Shown: positions 33,885 through 42,872 of the stretch, piece after piece
How positions within the stretch are numbered: position 1 is the first letter of the stretch
How the letters are laid out: the number at the start of each line of letters is the position of its first letter
Source: Pseudomonas fulva
Lineage (GTDB): Bacteria > Pseudomonadota > Gammaproteobacteria > Pseudomonadales > Pseudomonadaceae
Direction of reading: 5' to 3'
Assembly: GCF_015680705.1 (NCBI RefSeq)
Contig: NZ_JADNYP010000020.1
Span: 1 to 64,000, forward strand
Length of the DNA stretch: 64,000 nucleotides
The notes under the pieces: model-generated
Database searches by the model: none
What the model was told of the DNA's origin: nothing
The model's input: only the letters and a program-made list of their open reading frames with translations
Position numbers and translations under genes: made by a program

Positions 33885-34358
33885 GTGCTGACTCATCTCG
33901 ATTCCCAGGGGCGCGCCAATATGGTCGACGTCACCGAAAAGGCCGTGACCGCGCGCCAGGCCATTGCCGAGGCGCGGGTGCGCATGTTGCCGACGACCTT
34001 GCGCATGATCGTCGAGGGCGGCCATCCCAAGGGTGACGTGTTCGCCGTGGCACGCATCGCCGGCATCCAGGCGGCCAAGAAGACCAGCGAGCTGATCCCG
34101 CTGTGCCATCCGTTGATGCTCACCAGCATCAAGCTCGAGCTGCAGGCCGAGGGCGACCGGACCGTGCGTATCACCGCCCTGTGCAAGCTGGCTGGCCAGA
34201 CCGGGGTGGAGATGGAGGCGCTGACCGCTGCCAGCGTGGCGGCCCTGACCCTCTATGACATGTGCAAGGCCGTCGACAAGGGCATGCTCATCGAGCAGGT
34301 CCGCCTGCTGGAGAAGAGCGGCGGCAAGAGCGGACACTACCAGGCGGAGCAACGATGA
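33885..34358 (+). CDS. moaC: Cyclic pyranopterin monophosphate synthase
   Basis: With MoaA, converts GTP to cyclic pyranopterin monophosphate, the first step of molybdenum cofactor synthesis. The 157-residue protein contains NMVDVTEKAVTARQAIAEA, KKTSELIPLCHPLML (about 66-80), CKLAGQTGVEMEALTAASVA and a C-terminal KSGGKSGHYQ. Start is GTG 33885, directly after AGGAGGAAAGCC; the upstream GTG at 33867 has no site. It overlaps moaD by ATGA. No moaA is in the window, so that gene must be elsewhere. Confidence 0.95.
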   Translation: MLTHLDSQGRANMVDVTEKAVTARQAIAEARVRMLPTTLRMIVEGGHPKGDVFAVARIAGIQAAKKTSELIPLCHPLMLTSIKLELQAEGDRTVRITALCKLAGQTGVEMEALTAASVAALTLYDMCKAVDKGMLIEQVRLLEKSGGKSGHYQAEQR

Positions 34359-34600
34359 ACGTCCGGGTGGTCTACTTCGCCCGCTATCGCGAACTGATCG
34401 GGCGTGATGGCGAGACGCTGGAGGGCGCGTTCATGGTCCTCGACGACGTGCGCAGGGCCTTGCTGGCGCGCGACGAGGCCTGCGCGGTGCTTGCCGAGCA
34501 AAACCTGATGTGCGCGCGCAACCAGGAACTGTGCCGACTCGACGAACCGGTGGAGGAGGGTGACGAGATTGCCTTCTTCCCGCCGGTCACGGGGGGCTGA
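34355..34600 (+). CDS. moaD: Molybdopterin synthase sulfur carrier subunit
   Basis: An 81-residue ubiquitin-fold protein ending in the required Gly-Gly (PPVTGG), which is thiocarboxylated and supplies sulfur to molybdopterin synthase. Opening VRVVYFARYRELIGRDGE is typical. Coupled to moaC (ATGA) and followed by moaE after 3 bp. Confidence 0.95.
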   Translation: MNVRVVYFARYRELIGRDGETLEGAFMVLDDVRRALLARDEACAVLAEQNLMCARNQELCRLDEPVEEGDEIAFFPPVTGG

Positions 34601-34603
34601 ACA

Positions 34604-35050
34604 ATGGGCGTACGTGTCCAGCAGGCGCCCTTCGATGCGGGCCTGGAGCTCGCTGCCATGCATGCCGCCAATGTCGGTGTCGGCGCGGTGGTCGGTTTCG
34701 TCGGCTACGTGCGGGACTTCAACGACGGGCGCGAGGTGGCCGGAATGTTCCTGGAGCATTATCCGGGCATGACCGAGAAAGCGCTGGCGAAGATCGTCCA
34801 GCTGGCCAGCGAGCGCTGGCCGCTGCTCAAGGTCGAGGTGCTGCATCGGGTCGGCGCGCTCGAGCCGGGCGAGCCGATCGTCTTCGTCGGTGTCGCCAGC
34901 GCCCATCGCCAGGCCGCCTTCGATGCCTGCAACTTCGTCATGGACTACCTCAAGACCCAGGCGCCGTTCTGGAAGAAGGAGACCACCGGCGAAGGGCCGC
35001 GCTGGGTCGAGGACAAGCAGAGCGACCGTGATGCGGCAGGGCGCTGGTAG
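34604..35050 (+). CDS. moaE: Molybdopterin synthase catalytic subunit
   Basis: A 148-residue large subunit that converts cyclic pyranopterin monophosphate to molybdopterin using MoaD thiocarboxylate. Conserved stretches are GAVVGFVGYVRDFNDG, EHYPGMTEKAL, HRVGALEPGEPIVFVGVASAHR and the active-site KTQAPFWKKE (about 115-124). Third gene of the moaCDE operon. The length is normal. Confidence 0.95.
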   Translation: MGVRVQQAPFDAGLELAAMHAANVGVGAVVGFVGYVRDFNDGREVAGMFLEHYPGMTEKALAKIVQLASERWPLLKVEVLHRVGALEPGEPIVFVGVASAHRQAAFDACNFVMDYLKTQAPFWKKETTGEGPRWVEDKQSDRDAAGRW

Positions 35051-35137
35051 CGGGCCAGTGCCCGCTCACCGGGTATTCCGGTTGCTGTCTGGTCGCTCAT
35101 GGGGCCGCGCCGCGGCGGGCGAGCCTGCCATTGGCAT

Positions 35138-35896
35138 TCATATCGGGTTGGGGCAATCGATGAACAGGTGTTCCACGGCGAAGCGCCGCGCCAGGTAGTC
35201 GCCCAATGCCTGCACCCCATAGCGTTCGGTGGCATGATGCCCGGCGGCGATAAAGGCGATGCCGTTCTCGCGGGCGCTGTGGAAAGTCTGCTCGGATGCC
35301 TCGCCGCTGAGGAACAGGTCGACACCCGCCGCGATGGCGTTGTCGATGTAGCCCTGGCCACCTCCGGTACACCAGCCGACTCGGCGGATGATCTGCTCGC
35401 TCTCGATCAGCAGCGGCTCGCGCCCCAGCGCCTCCTGCACACGCCGGGCGAAGTCGCGGGCCGAGAGCGGCTCGGCGAGCGCGCCGACCAGCCCGACCAC
35501 CCGTGGGTTGTCCGGATCCAGCGGACCTTCGACGATGATGTCCAGCTGACGGGCCAGCTGCACGTTGTTACCCACTTCCGGATGCAGATCCAGGGGCAGG
35601 TGGTAGGCCAGCAGGCTGATGTCGTGACGCAGCAATGTCTTGAGTCGACGTTGCTTCATGCCGGTAATGCAGGGGTTCTCGCCTTTCCAGAAGTATCCGT
35701 GATGCACCAGCACCAGGTCCGCCTCGGCCTCGACGGCGGCATCGAGCAGCGCCTGGCTGGCCGTCACGCCGCTGACGATACGGCGTACCTGCACACGCCC
35801 CTCGACCTGCAGGCCGTTGGGGCAGTAGTCCTGGATCTTCGAGCTGGAAAGATAGCGTTCGGCTTCTGCGACCAGGGTGCTCAGGGCAACGGCCAT
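35138..35896 (-). CDS. NIF3/YbgI-family dinuclear metal-binding protein
   Basis: A 252-residue member of the NIF3 family, annotated elsewhere as GTP cyclohydrolase I type 2-like. Metal-ligand regions are LVLVHHGYFWKGE (about 62-74) and FIAAGHHATERYGV near the C-terminus (about 215-228). Family members form hexameric toroids with two metal ions per subunit; the physiological reaction is unsettled. It is divergent from algW over about 209 bp, as in other pseudomonads. Confidence 0.92.
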   Translation of the reverse strand: MAVALSTLVAEAERYLSSSKIQDYCPNGLQVEGRVQVRRIVSGVTASQALLDAAVEAEADLVLVHHGYFWKGENPCITGMKQRRLKTLLRHDISLLAYHLPLDLHPEVGNNVQLARQLDIIVEGPLDPDNPRVVGLVGALAEPLSARDFARRVQEALGREPLLIESEQIIRRVGWCTGGGQGYIDNAIAAGVDLFLSGEASEQTFHSARENGIAFIAAGHHATERYGVQALGDYLARRFAVEHLFIDCPNPI

Positions 35897-36105
35897 GGGA
35901 GGGTCTCCGTGATCGAGGGTGGTACCGGCTCGCAGGCCGGCTGATGGACGTCATTATACGGAGCGTCGCCGATTCCAGGGCAACTGGATGACGGCGCTTG
36001 GCCAGGCGCGACGTACAACCGTCGTCGAGCGCGTTGATGATGTGTATGATCGCGCGCGTCCCAGGCCGCTCCGGCAGCGGCTCCGCTCATTCCAGGATCC
36101 ATTCG

Positions 36106-37266
36106 ATGCTCAAGGCTCTGCGTTACTTTGGCTGGCCGCTGCTGACCGGCGTGCTGATCGCCCTGCTGGTCATTCAGCGTTTTCCGCAATGGGTGGGCTT
36201 GCCCAGCCAGGATGTCAACCTGCAACAGGCACCGCAGACCACGCAGATCACGCAAGGTCCGGTCTCCTATGCCGAGGCCGTCACGCTGGCCGCGCCCGCG
36301 GTGGCCAACCTGTACACGACCAAGGCGGTCAACAAGAGCGCTCATCCGCTGTTCGAGGACCCGCAGTTCCGCCGCTTCTTCGGCGACAATCTGCCCAAGC
36401 AGCGCCGCTGGGAGTCGAGCCTGGGCTCGGCGGTCATCATGAGTCCCGAGGGCTATCTGCTGACCAACAACCATGTCACCAGCGGCGCCGACCAGATCGT
36501 GGTGGCGCTCAAGGACGGGCGCGAGACCCTGGCCAGGGTCATCGGCAGCGATCCGGAAACCGACCTGGCGGTGCTGAAGATCGACCTGGACAAGCTGCCG
36601 GCCATGACCATCGGGCGCTCCGACTTCATCCACATCGGCGATGTCGCCCTGGCCATCGGCAACCCGTTCGGGGTCGGCCAGACCGTGACCATGGGCATCA
36701 TCAGCGCGACCGGTCGCAACCAGCTGGGCCTGAACAACTACGAGGACTTCATCCAGACCGACGCGGCGATCAATCCCGGTAACTCCGGCGGCGCCCTGGT
36801 CGACGCCAGCGGCAACCTGATCGGCATCAACACCGCGATCTTCTCCAAGTCAGGCGGCTCGCAGGGCATCGGTTTCGCCATCCCGGTCAAGCTGGCGCTG
36901 GAGGTGATGAAGTCGATCATCGAGCACGGTCAGGTGATTCGCGGCTGGCTGGGCATCGAAGTGCAGCCGCTGAGCCCGGACCTGGCCGAGTCGTTCGGCA
37001 TGCACGGACGCCCCGGCATCGTCGTGGCGGGCATCTTTCGCGACGGCCCGGCCCAGCGCGCCGGCCTGCAACTGGGCGATGTGATCGTCAGCATCAATGG
37101 CGAGCCCGCCGGCGATGGCCGCAAGTCGATGAACCAGGTCGCCCGGATCAAGCCCGGCGAGAAGGTCGCCATCGAGGTGGTGCGCAACGGCAAGTCGCTC
37201 AAGCTAGTGGCCGAGGTAGGACTGCGTCCGCCACCGGCGCCGGTGACCGCCAAGGACGCCAAGTAG
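36106..37266 (+). CDS. algW: Periplasmic serine protease AlgW (DegS-type, sigma-E site-1 protease)
   Basis: A membrane-anchored trypsin-fold protease that cleaves the anti-sigma factor MucA in response to misfolded envelope proteins, freeing AlgU. The 386-residue protein has an N-terminal transmembrane anchor (about 8-27), catalytic His123 (NNHVTSG), Asp153 (ETDLAVLK) and Ser227 (NPGNSGGAL), and one C-terminal PDZ domain (about 280-370) that binds activating C-terminal peptides. One PDZ and a membrane anchor separate it from MucD/DegP. The ATG at 36106 places the anchor at the N-terminus. No operon partner downstream. Confidence 0.94.
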   Translation: MLKALRYFGWPLLTGVLIALLVIQRFPQWVGLPSQDVNLQQAPQTTQITQGPVSYAEAVTLAAPAVANLYTTKAVNKSAHPLFEDPQFRRFFGDNLPKQRRWESSLGSAVIMSPEGYLLTNNHVTSGADQIVVALKDGRETLARVIGSDPETDLAVLKIDLDKLPAMTIGRSDFIHIGDVALAIGNPFGVGQTVTMGIISATGRNQLGLNNYEDFIQTDAAINPGNSGGALVDASGNLIGINTAIFSKSGGSQGIGFAIPVKLALEVMKSIIEHGQVIRGWLGIEVQPLSPDLAESFGMHGRPGIVVAGIFRDGPAQRAGLQLGDVIVSINGEPAGDGRKSMNQVARIKPGEKVAIEVVRNGKSLKLVAEVGLRPPPAPVTAKDAK

Positions 37267-37431
37267 CGGCCCGCCAGCCGGCCTGGTGGCGTGCTCGCGT
37301 CAGCACCTGGGCGCAAAGGGTGTTAACGTCACCGGCAGCGCTTGTCGCCAAACGTTGCAAGGCAGGTGCGGGGCCGTCGGGAAGCGGTCCTGCGCCTGCG
37401 CTGCGAGAACCTGCACCTGACTGGAGTCGTC

Positions 37432-38088
37432 ATGACCAACCCGCTGATCCTTGAACCTCAACAGACCGCCGATGCCTGTGTCATCTGGCTGCACGGCCTG
37501 GGCGCCGATCGCTACGACTTCCTGCCGGTGGCCGAATTCCTTCAGCAGCACCTGCACAGTACGCGCTTCATCATGCCGCAGGCGCCCACCAGGCCGGTGA
37601 CCATCAATGGCGGCTATGCCATGCCCAGCTGGTATGACATCAAGGCCATGACCCCAGCGCGCGCGATCGACGAGGCGCAGCTCGAAGCCTCCGCCGAGCA
37701 GGTCATCGAACTGATCGAGGCCGAGCGTGCCAAGGGCATCGACCTGGCGCGGATCTTCCTGGCGGGCTTCTCCCAGGGCGGCGCGGTGGTGCTGCACACG
37801 GCCTACATCCAGTGGCAGCAGTCGCTCGGTGGCGTCCTGGCGTTGTCCACCTACGCACCGACCTTCGCCGAGCAGCACCAGCTCAGCGCCGGTCAGCAGC
37901 GCACCCCGGCACTCTGCCTGCACGGCGTGCATGATCCGGTGGTGATCCCCGCCATGGGGCGTACCGCATTCGAGTACCTCGATAGTTGGGGCGTGGCCGC
38001 GCGCTGGATGGAGTATCCGATGGAACACGAGGTGGCGGTGGCCGAACTCAACGATATCCTGGCCTGGCTGAGCGAGAAGCTGCGTTGA
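37432..38088 (+). CDS. estB: Carboxylesterase (alpha/beta-hydrolase, phospholipase/carboxylesterase family)
   Basis: A 218-residue alpha/beta-hydrolase with Ser114 in GFSQGG, Asp168 in GVHDPV and His199 in PMEHEV. This triad numbering and length equal those I remember for the P. fluorescens carboxylesterase. It hydrolyses short-chain esters; lysophospholipase or acyl-protein thioesterase activity also occurs in the family. The ATG at 37432 puts the protein at family length. It stands alone between algW and rhlB. Confidence 0.9.
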   Translation: MTNPLILEPQQTADACVIWLHGLGADRYDFLPVAEFLQQHLHSTRFIMPQAPTRPVTINGGYAMPSWYDIKAMTPARAIDEAQLEASAEQVIELIEAERAKGIDLARIFLAGFSQGGAVVLHTAYIQWQQSLGGVLALSTYAPTFAEQHQLSAGQQRTPALCLHGVHDPVVIPAMGRTAFEYLDSWGVAARWMEYPMEHEVAVAELNDILAWLSEKLR

Positions 38089-38192
38089 GCGACGGTTGCG
38101 CTTGTAGCCGGAGCGTGACAGCCACTACGCCGAGCCCGATTCTTGCATTACACTGCCCGGCGTACATTCCTTAACCAACCGACGAGACGACC

Positions 38193-39623
38193 GTGCTCAA
38201 GGCACTCAAGAAAATATTCGCCAAGGGAGGCGCCGAGACCTCGGCCGCCGTCCCCGAGGCCGTGACCCAGCACGTCGCGGCGCCTGCCCCACCTGTCGCT
38301 CCCGCTGCTGTCCAGGCCCAGCCCCCAGGCGTGGACGAGCAGCGCCCGGCCGACCCGCAAGCGCCGGTCCAAAGCCGCGGCAAGCCGCGCCGCGAGCGCA
38401 AGCCAAAGCCCCAGGCCTCGCTGTGGAAGCCGGAAGACTTCGTGGTCGAGCCACAGGAGGGCAAGACACGTTTCCACGATTTCAGGCTCTCCAACGAGCT
38501 GATGCACGCGATCCACGACCTCGGCTTTCCCTATTGCACGCCGATCCAGGCCCAGGTCCTCGGCCACACGCTGCGTGGCCAGGATGCCATCGGCAGGGCC
38601 CAGACCGGGACCGGCAAGACCGCCGCCTTCCTCATTTCGATCATCGCCCAGTTGCAGCAGGTGCCACCGCCCAGGGAGCGCTACATGGGCGAGCCGAGGG
38701 CGCTGATCATCGCGCCGACCCGCGAGCTGGTGGTGCAGATCGCCAGGGATGCCCAGGCACTGGTCCGCTACAGCGGGCTCAACGTCATGACCTTCGTCGG
38801 CGGCATGGACTTCGACAAGCAGCTCAAGAGCCTCGAGGCGCGCCACTGCGACATCCTGGTGGCCACGCCTGGCCGTCTGCTGGACTTTCACCAGCGCGGC
38901 GAGGTGCACCTGGACATGGTCGAGGTGCTGGTGCTCGATGAAGCCGACCGCATGCTCGACATGGGCTTCATACCCCAGGTGCGCCAGATCATCCGCCAGA
39001 CTCCGCCCAAGAGCGAGCGCCAGACCCTGCTGTTTTCCGCCACCTTCACCGATGACGTGATGAACCTGGCCAAGCAGTGGACGAGCAACCCGGCAATCGT
39101 CGAGATCGAGCCGGAAAACGTGGCCAGCGAGACCGTCGAGCAGCATGTCTATGCCGTGGCCGGCAGCGACAAGTACAAGCTGCTGTACAACCTGGTGACG
39201 CGCAACAAGTGGGAGCGGGTGATGGTGTTCGCCAATCGCAAGGACGAGGTGCGGCGTATCGAGGAACGCCTGGTGCGCGACGGCGTCAACGCCGCCCAGC
39301 TGTCCGGCGACGTGCCCCAGCACAAGCGCATCCGCACCCTGGAGAACTTCCGCGAAGGCCGCATCAGCGTGCTGGTGGCCACCGATGTGGCCGGACGCGG
39401 GATCCATATCGACGGGATCAGCCACGTGATCAACTTCACCCTGCCCGAAGACCCGGACGACTATGTGCATCGCATCGGCCGTACAGGGCGTGCCGGTACC
39501 AGTGGCGTATCGATCAGCTTCGCTGGCGAGGACGACGCCTACCAGCTGCCGGCCATCGAGGCGCTGCTGGGCCGCAAGATCAAGTGCGAAATGCCGCCGC
39601 AGGAGCTGTTGAAGCCAGTCTGA
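38193..39623 (+). CDS. rhlB: ATP-dependent DEAD-box RNA helicase RhlB
   Basis: A 476-residue DEAD-box helicase. Motifs in order: Q motif YCTPIQAQVL (about 113-122), motif I AQTGTGKTAA, Ia PTRELVVQIA, Ib TPGRLLD, II VLDEADRML, III FSATF, and VI HRIGRTGRAG. The first 80 residues form an Ala/Pro-rich, positively charged extension not present in E. coli RhlB, probably disordered and possibly RNA- or RNase E-binding. Start is GTG; nothing upstream in frame is better. A perfect hairpin follows the gene. Confidence 0.93.
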   Translation: MLKALKKIFAKGGAETSAAVPEAVTQHVAAPAPPVAPAAVQAQPPGVDEQRPADPQAPVQSRGKPRRERKPKPQASLWKPEDFVVEPQEGKTRFHDFRLSNELMHAIHDLGFPYCTPIQAQVLGHTLRGQDAIGRAQTGTGKTAAFLISIIAQLQQVPPPRERYMGEPRALIIAPTRELVVQIARDAQALVRYSGLNVMTFVGGMDFDKQLKSLEARHCDILVATPGRLLDFHQRGEVHLDMVEVLVLDEADRMLDMGFIPQVRQIIRQTPPKSERQTLLFSATFTDDVMNLAKQWTSNPAIVEIEPENVASETVEQHVYAVAGSDKYKLLYNLVTRNKWERVMVFANRKDEVRRIEERLVRDGVNAAQLSGDVPQHKRIRTLENFREGRISVLVATDVAGRGIHIDGISHVINFTLPEDPDDYVHRIGRTGRAGTSGVSISFAGEDDAYQLPAIEALLGRKIKCEMPPQELLKPV

Positions 39624-39636
39624 ACGTCTGCAATTG

Positions 39637-39663
39637 CCCATGGGCCGCCCGGCGGCCCATGGG
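39637..39663. repeat. Perfect 27-nt palindromic hairpin after rhlB
   Basis: The arms CCCATGGGCCGCC and GGCGGCCCATGGG are exact complements around one base. It lies 13 bp past the rhlB stop and has no U-tract. It is probably a transcript 3' hairpin that stabilises mRNA or aids termination. Confidence 0.6.
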
Positions 39664-39722
39664 GCCGGGCCGACGTATCGGCCTTCGGCACGTCCCGATG
39701 AACCCAAACCCGCAGGTATATC

Positions 39723-39743
39723 GATAGATTGTTTCGATCTATC
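39723..39743. promoter_or_regulatory. Inverted repeat in the cysD upstream region
   Basis: GATAGAT then seven bases then ATCTATC lies 93 bp before the cysD start, in an A+T-richer stretch. It could be an operator or promoter-proximal element; CysB sites are too degenerate to assign by eye. Confidence 0.35.
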
Positions 39744-39835
39744 CGGCCTCCTGAATAGAACCTGTCTCCATGGTAAAGTGATCTGCTCGAACACGGCCCG
39801 CTGGCCGTCCATAAGATCGTTTTTCGTGAGTAGCC

Positions 39836-40753
39836 ATGGTCGACAAACTGACGCACTTGAAACAGCTGGAGGCGGAGAGCATCCATATCATCCGCGAGGT
39901 GGCCGCCGAGTTCGACAACCCGGTGATGCTCTACTCGATCGGCAAGGATTCCGCCGTGATGCTGCACCTGGCGCGCAAGGCCTTCTTCCCGGGCAAGCTG
40001 CCGTTCCCGGTGATGCACGTCGACACCCAGTGGAAATTCCAGGAGATGTACCGCTTCCGTGACCGCATGGTCGAGGAAATGGGGCTGGAACTGATCACCC
40101 ACGTCAACCCCGAAGGCGTGGCGCAGGGCATCAACCCGTTCACCCACGGCAGTGCCAAGCACACCGATATCATGAAGACCCAGGGCCTGAAGCAGGCGCT
40201 GGACAAGCACGGCTTCGATGCCGCCTTCGGCGGTGCGCGGCGCGACGAGGAGAAGTCCCGCGCCAAGGAGCGCGTGTATTCCTTCCGCGACAGCAAGCAC
40301 CGCTGGGACCCGAAGAACCAGCGTCCGGAGTTGTGGAACATCTACAACGGCAAGGTCAACAAGGGCGAGTCGATCCGTGTCTTCCCGCTGTCGAACTGGA
40401 CCGAGCTGGACATCTGGCAGTACATCTATCTCGAAGGCATCCCGATCGTGCCGCTGTACTTCGCTGCCGAGCGCGACGTCATCGAGAAGAACGGCACCCT
40501 GATCATGATCGACGACGAGCGCATCCTCGAGCACCTCTCCGAGGAAGAGAAGGCCCGCATCGTCAAGAAGAAGGTGCGTTTCCGCACCCTCGGCTGCTAC
40601 CCGTTGACGGGCGCGGTGGAGTCGCAGGCCGAGAGCTTGACCGACATCATCCAGGAAATGCTCCTGACGCGCACTTCCGAGCGCCAGGGCCGAGTCATCG
40701 ACCATGATGGCGCCGGTTCCATGGAAGACAAGAAACGTCAGGGCTACTTCTAA
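39836..40753 (+). CDS. cysD: Sulfate adenylyltransferase subunit 2
   Basis: A 305-residue ATP-sulfurylase small subunit that forms adenosine 5'-phosphosulfate from sulfate and ATP. The PP-loop is at LYSIGKDSAVMLHLARKAF (about 36-54), with GGARRDEEKSRAKERV at about 130-145 and a tail ending KKRQGYF. Forms a complex with CysN, encoded 16 bp downstream as a CysNC fusion. It is expected to be under CysB control, as elsewhere in the cysteine regulon. Confidence 0.96.
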   Translation: MVDKLTHLKQLEAESIHIIREVAAEFDNPVMLYSIGKDSAVMLHLARKAFFPGKLPFPVMHVDTQWKFQEMYRFRDRMVEEMGLELITHVNPEGVAQGINPFTHGSAKHTDIMKTQGLKQALDKHGFDAAFGGARRDEEKSRAKERVYSFRDSKHRWDPKNQRPELWNIYNGKVNKGESIRVFPLSNWTELDIWQYIYLEGIPIVPLYFAAERDVIEKNGTLIMIDDERILEHLSEEEKARIVKKKVRFRTLGCYPLTGAVESQAESLTDIIQEMLLTRTSERQGRVIDHDGAGSMEDKKRQGYF

Positions 40754-40769
40754 TTCTCAGGGTTACTCC

Positions 40770-42671
40770 ATGTCGCACCAATCCGATTTGATCAGCGAAG
40801 ACATCCTCGCTTATCTGGCTCAGCACGAGCGCAAAGAACTGCTGCGTTTCCTCACCTGCGGCAACGTGGATGACGGCAAGAGCACCCTGATCGGGCGCCT
40901 GCTGCACGATTCCAAGATGATCTACGAGGACCACCTCGAGGCCATTACCCGCGATTCGAAGAAATCCGGCACCACGGGCGAGGAAGTCGACCTGGCGCTG
41001 CTGGTCGATGGCCTGCAGGCCGAGCGCGAGCAGGGCATCACCATCGATGTCGCCTACCGTTACTTCTCGACCGCCAAGCGCAAGTTCATCATCGCCGATA
41101 CCCCGGGCCACGAGCAGTACACCCGCAACATGGCCACCGGTGCCTCGACCTGCGACCTGGCGATCATCCTGGTCGATGCCCGCTACGGTGTGCAGACCCA
41201 GACCCGTCGGCACAGCTACATCGCCTCGCTGCTGGGCATCAGGCACATCGTCGTCGCGGTCAACAAGATGGACCTGAAGAACTTCGACGAGCAGGTCTTC
41301 GAGTCGATCAAGGCCGACTACCTGGCCTTCGCCGAGGCCATCGACCTGAAGCCGAGCAGCTTGCACTTCGTGCCGATGTCCGCCCTCAAGGGCGACAACG
41401 TGGTCAACCGTAGCGAGCGGTCGCCGTGGTACACCGGCCCTGCGCTGATGGAAATCCTCGAAACCGTCGAAGTCGCCGCCGATCGCAACTTCACCGACTT
41501 GCGCTTCCCGGTGCAATACGTCAACCGTCCCAACCTGAACTTCCGCGGCTTCGCCGGCACCCTGGCCAGCGGTATCGTGCACAAGGGCGACGAAGTGGTC
41601 GTGCTGCCGTCGGGCAAGAGCAGCCGGGTCAAGTCCATCGTCACCTACGAAGGCGAACTGGAGCATGCCGGTCCAGGCCAGGCAGTGACTCTGACCATGG
41701 AAGACGAGATCGACATCTCCCGTGGCGACTTGCTGGTGCATGCCGACAACGTCCCGCCGGTCACCGACCAGTTCGACGCCATGCTCGTGTGGATGGCCGA
41801 GGAGCCGATGCTCCCGGGCAAGAAGTACGATATCAAGCGCGCCACCAGTTATGTGCCGGGCTCGATCGCCAGCATCACCCACAAGGTCGATGTGAACACC
41901 CTCGAGCGTGGCGCGGCCAGTGCGCTGCAGCTCAACGAGATCGGCCGGGTCAAGGTCAGCCTGGACTCGGCCATCGCCCTGGACGGCTACGACAGCAATC
42001 GCACCACGGGGGCGTTCATCGTCATCGACCGGCTGACCAATGGCACCGTTGGCGCCGGCATGATCATCGCCCCGCCAGTGTTGCCGCACGGCGGCAGCGG
42101 CCAGCATGGCAAGGCTGCTCACGTCTCCACCGAGGAGCGCGCGCTGCGCTTCGGCCAGCAGCCAGCCACCGTGCTGTTCAGCGGCCTGTCCGGCGCGGGC
42201 AAGAGCACCCTGGCCTACGCCGTGGAACGCAAGCTGTTCGACATGGGTCGCGCGGTCTATGTGCTCGATGGCCAGAACCTGCGTCACGACCTGAACAAGG
42301 GCCTGCCGCAGGACCGCGCCGGGCGTACCGAGAACTGGCGCCGCGCCGCCCATGTGGCGCGCCAGTTCAACGAGGCCGGCCTGCTGACCCTGGCCGCTTT
42401 CGTCGCACCGGATGCCGAAGGCCGCGAACAGGCCAAGGCGTTGATCGGCCAGGAGCGCCTGGTTACCGTCTACGTCCAGGCCTCCCCACAGGTCTGCCGC
42501 GAGCGTGACCCGCAGGGGCTGTATGCCGCTGACGGCGACAACATCCCGGGCGAGAGCTTCCCCTACGATGTGCCGCTGGACGCGGACCTGGTGATCGATA
42601 CCCAGGCCACCGCGGTCGATGAGGCCGTGAAGCAGGTGCTGGACGTGCTGCGTCAGCGCGGCGCGATCTAG
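40770..42671 (+). CDS. cysNC: Bifunctional sulfate adenylyltransferase subunit 1 / adenylylsulfate kinase
   Basis: A 633-residue fusion. Residues 1-440 are the EF-Tu-like GTPase CysN (GNVDDGKSTLIGRL at about 31-44, DTPGHEQYTRNM, NKMD), whose GTP hydrolysis drives APS formation by CysD. Residues about 450-633 are the APS kinase CysC, with P-loop FSGLSGAGKSTLA at about 470 and a conserved DGQNLRHDLNKGL. The result is PAPS for assimilation. The ATG at 40770 is 16 bp after cysD. A CysN-CysC fusion is the usual arrangement in pseudomonads. Confidence 0.96.
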   Translation: MSHQSDLISEDILAYLAQHERKELLRFLTCGNVDDGKSTLIGRLLHDSKMIYEDHLEAITRDSKKSGTTGEEVDLALLVDGLQAEREQGITIDVAYRYFSTAKRKFIIADTPGHEQYTRNMATGASTCDLAIILVDARYGVQTQTRRHSYIASLLGIRHIVVAVNKMDLKNFDEQVFESIKADYLAFAEAIDLKPSSLHFVPMSALKGDNVVNRSERSPWYTGPALMEILETVEVAADRNFTDLRFPVQYVNRPNLNFRGFAGTLASGIVHKGDEVVVLPSGKSSRVKSIVTYEGELEHAGPGQAVTLTMEDEIDISRGDLLVHADNVPPVTDQFDAMLVWMAEEPMLPGKKYDIKRATSYVPGSIASITHKVDVNTLERGAASALQLNEIGRVKVSLDSAIALDGYDSNRTTGAFIVIDRLTNGTVGAGMIIAPPVLPHGGSGQHGKAAHVSTEERALRFGQQPATVLFSGLSGAGKSTLAYAVERKLFDMGRAVYVLDGQNLRHDLNKGLPQDRAGRTENWRRAAHVARQFNEAGLLTLAAFVAPDAEGREQAKALIGQERLVTVYVQASPQVCRERDPQGLYAADGDNIPGESFPYDVPLDADLVIDTQATAVDEAVKQVLDVLRQRGAI

Positions 42672-42697
42672 CTCCGCGTTGTCCACGACATGATCCT

Positions 42698-42717
42698 GGG
42701 GCTGCAAGGCCAGCCCC
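42698..42717. repeat. Hairpin between convergent cysNC and mdeR
   Basis: GGGGCTG-CAAGGC-CAGCCCC, a 7-bp stem 26 bp past the cysNC stop, in a 201-bp convergent gap. No U-tract. It may be part of a decayed palindromic repeat or a weak transcript end. Confidence 0.45.
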
Positions 42718-42872
42718 GGAATCTGTCGATGGTCCTGGCCTTGATGGTTCGATCCACTTCTGCAAGTGCTTCGCCGCTGCTTCGTCCAGCCCATGGCAAG
42801 CAGGCAATTGCCAGCGTAACGCCAGGTAGGGACCTGATTCGTCGGCCGTATGCACGTCAACGAACGTCCGTC

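Noticed and set aside
40695..42860. A 721-codon minus-strand frame antisense to cysNC
   Set aside because: Shadow of a fully recognisable fusion gene.
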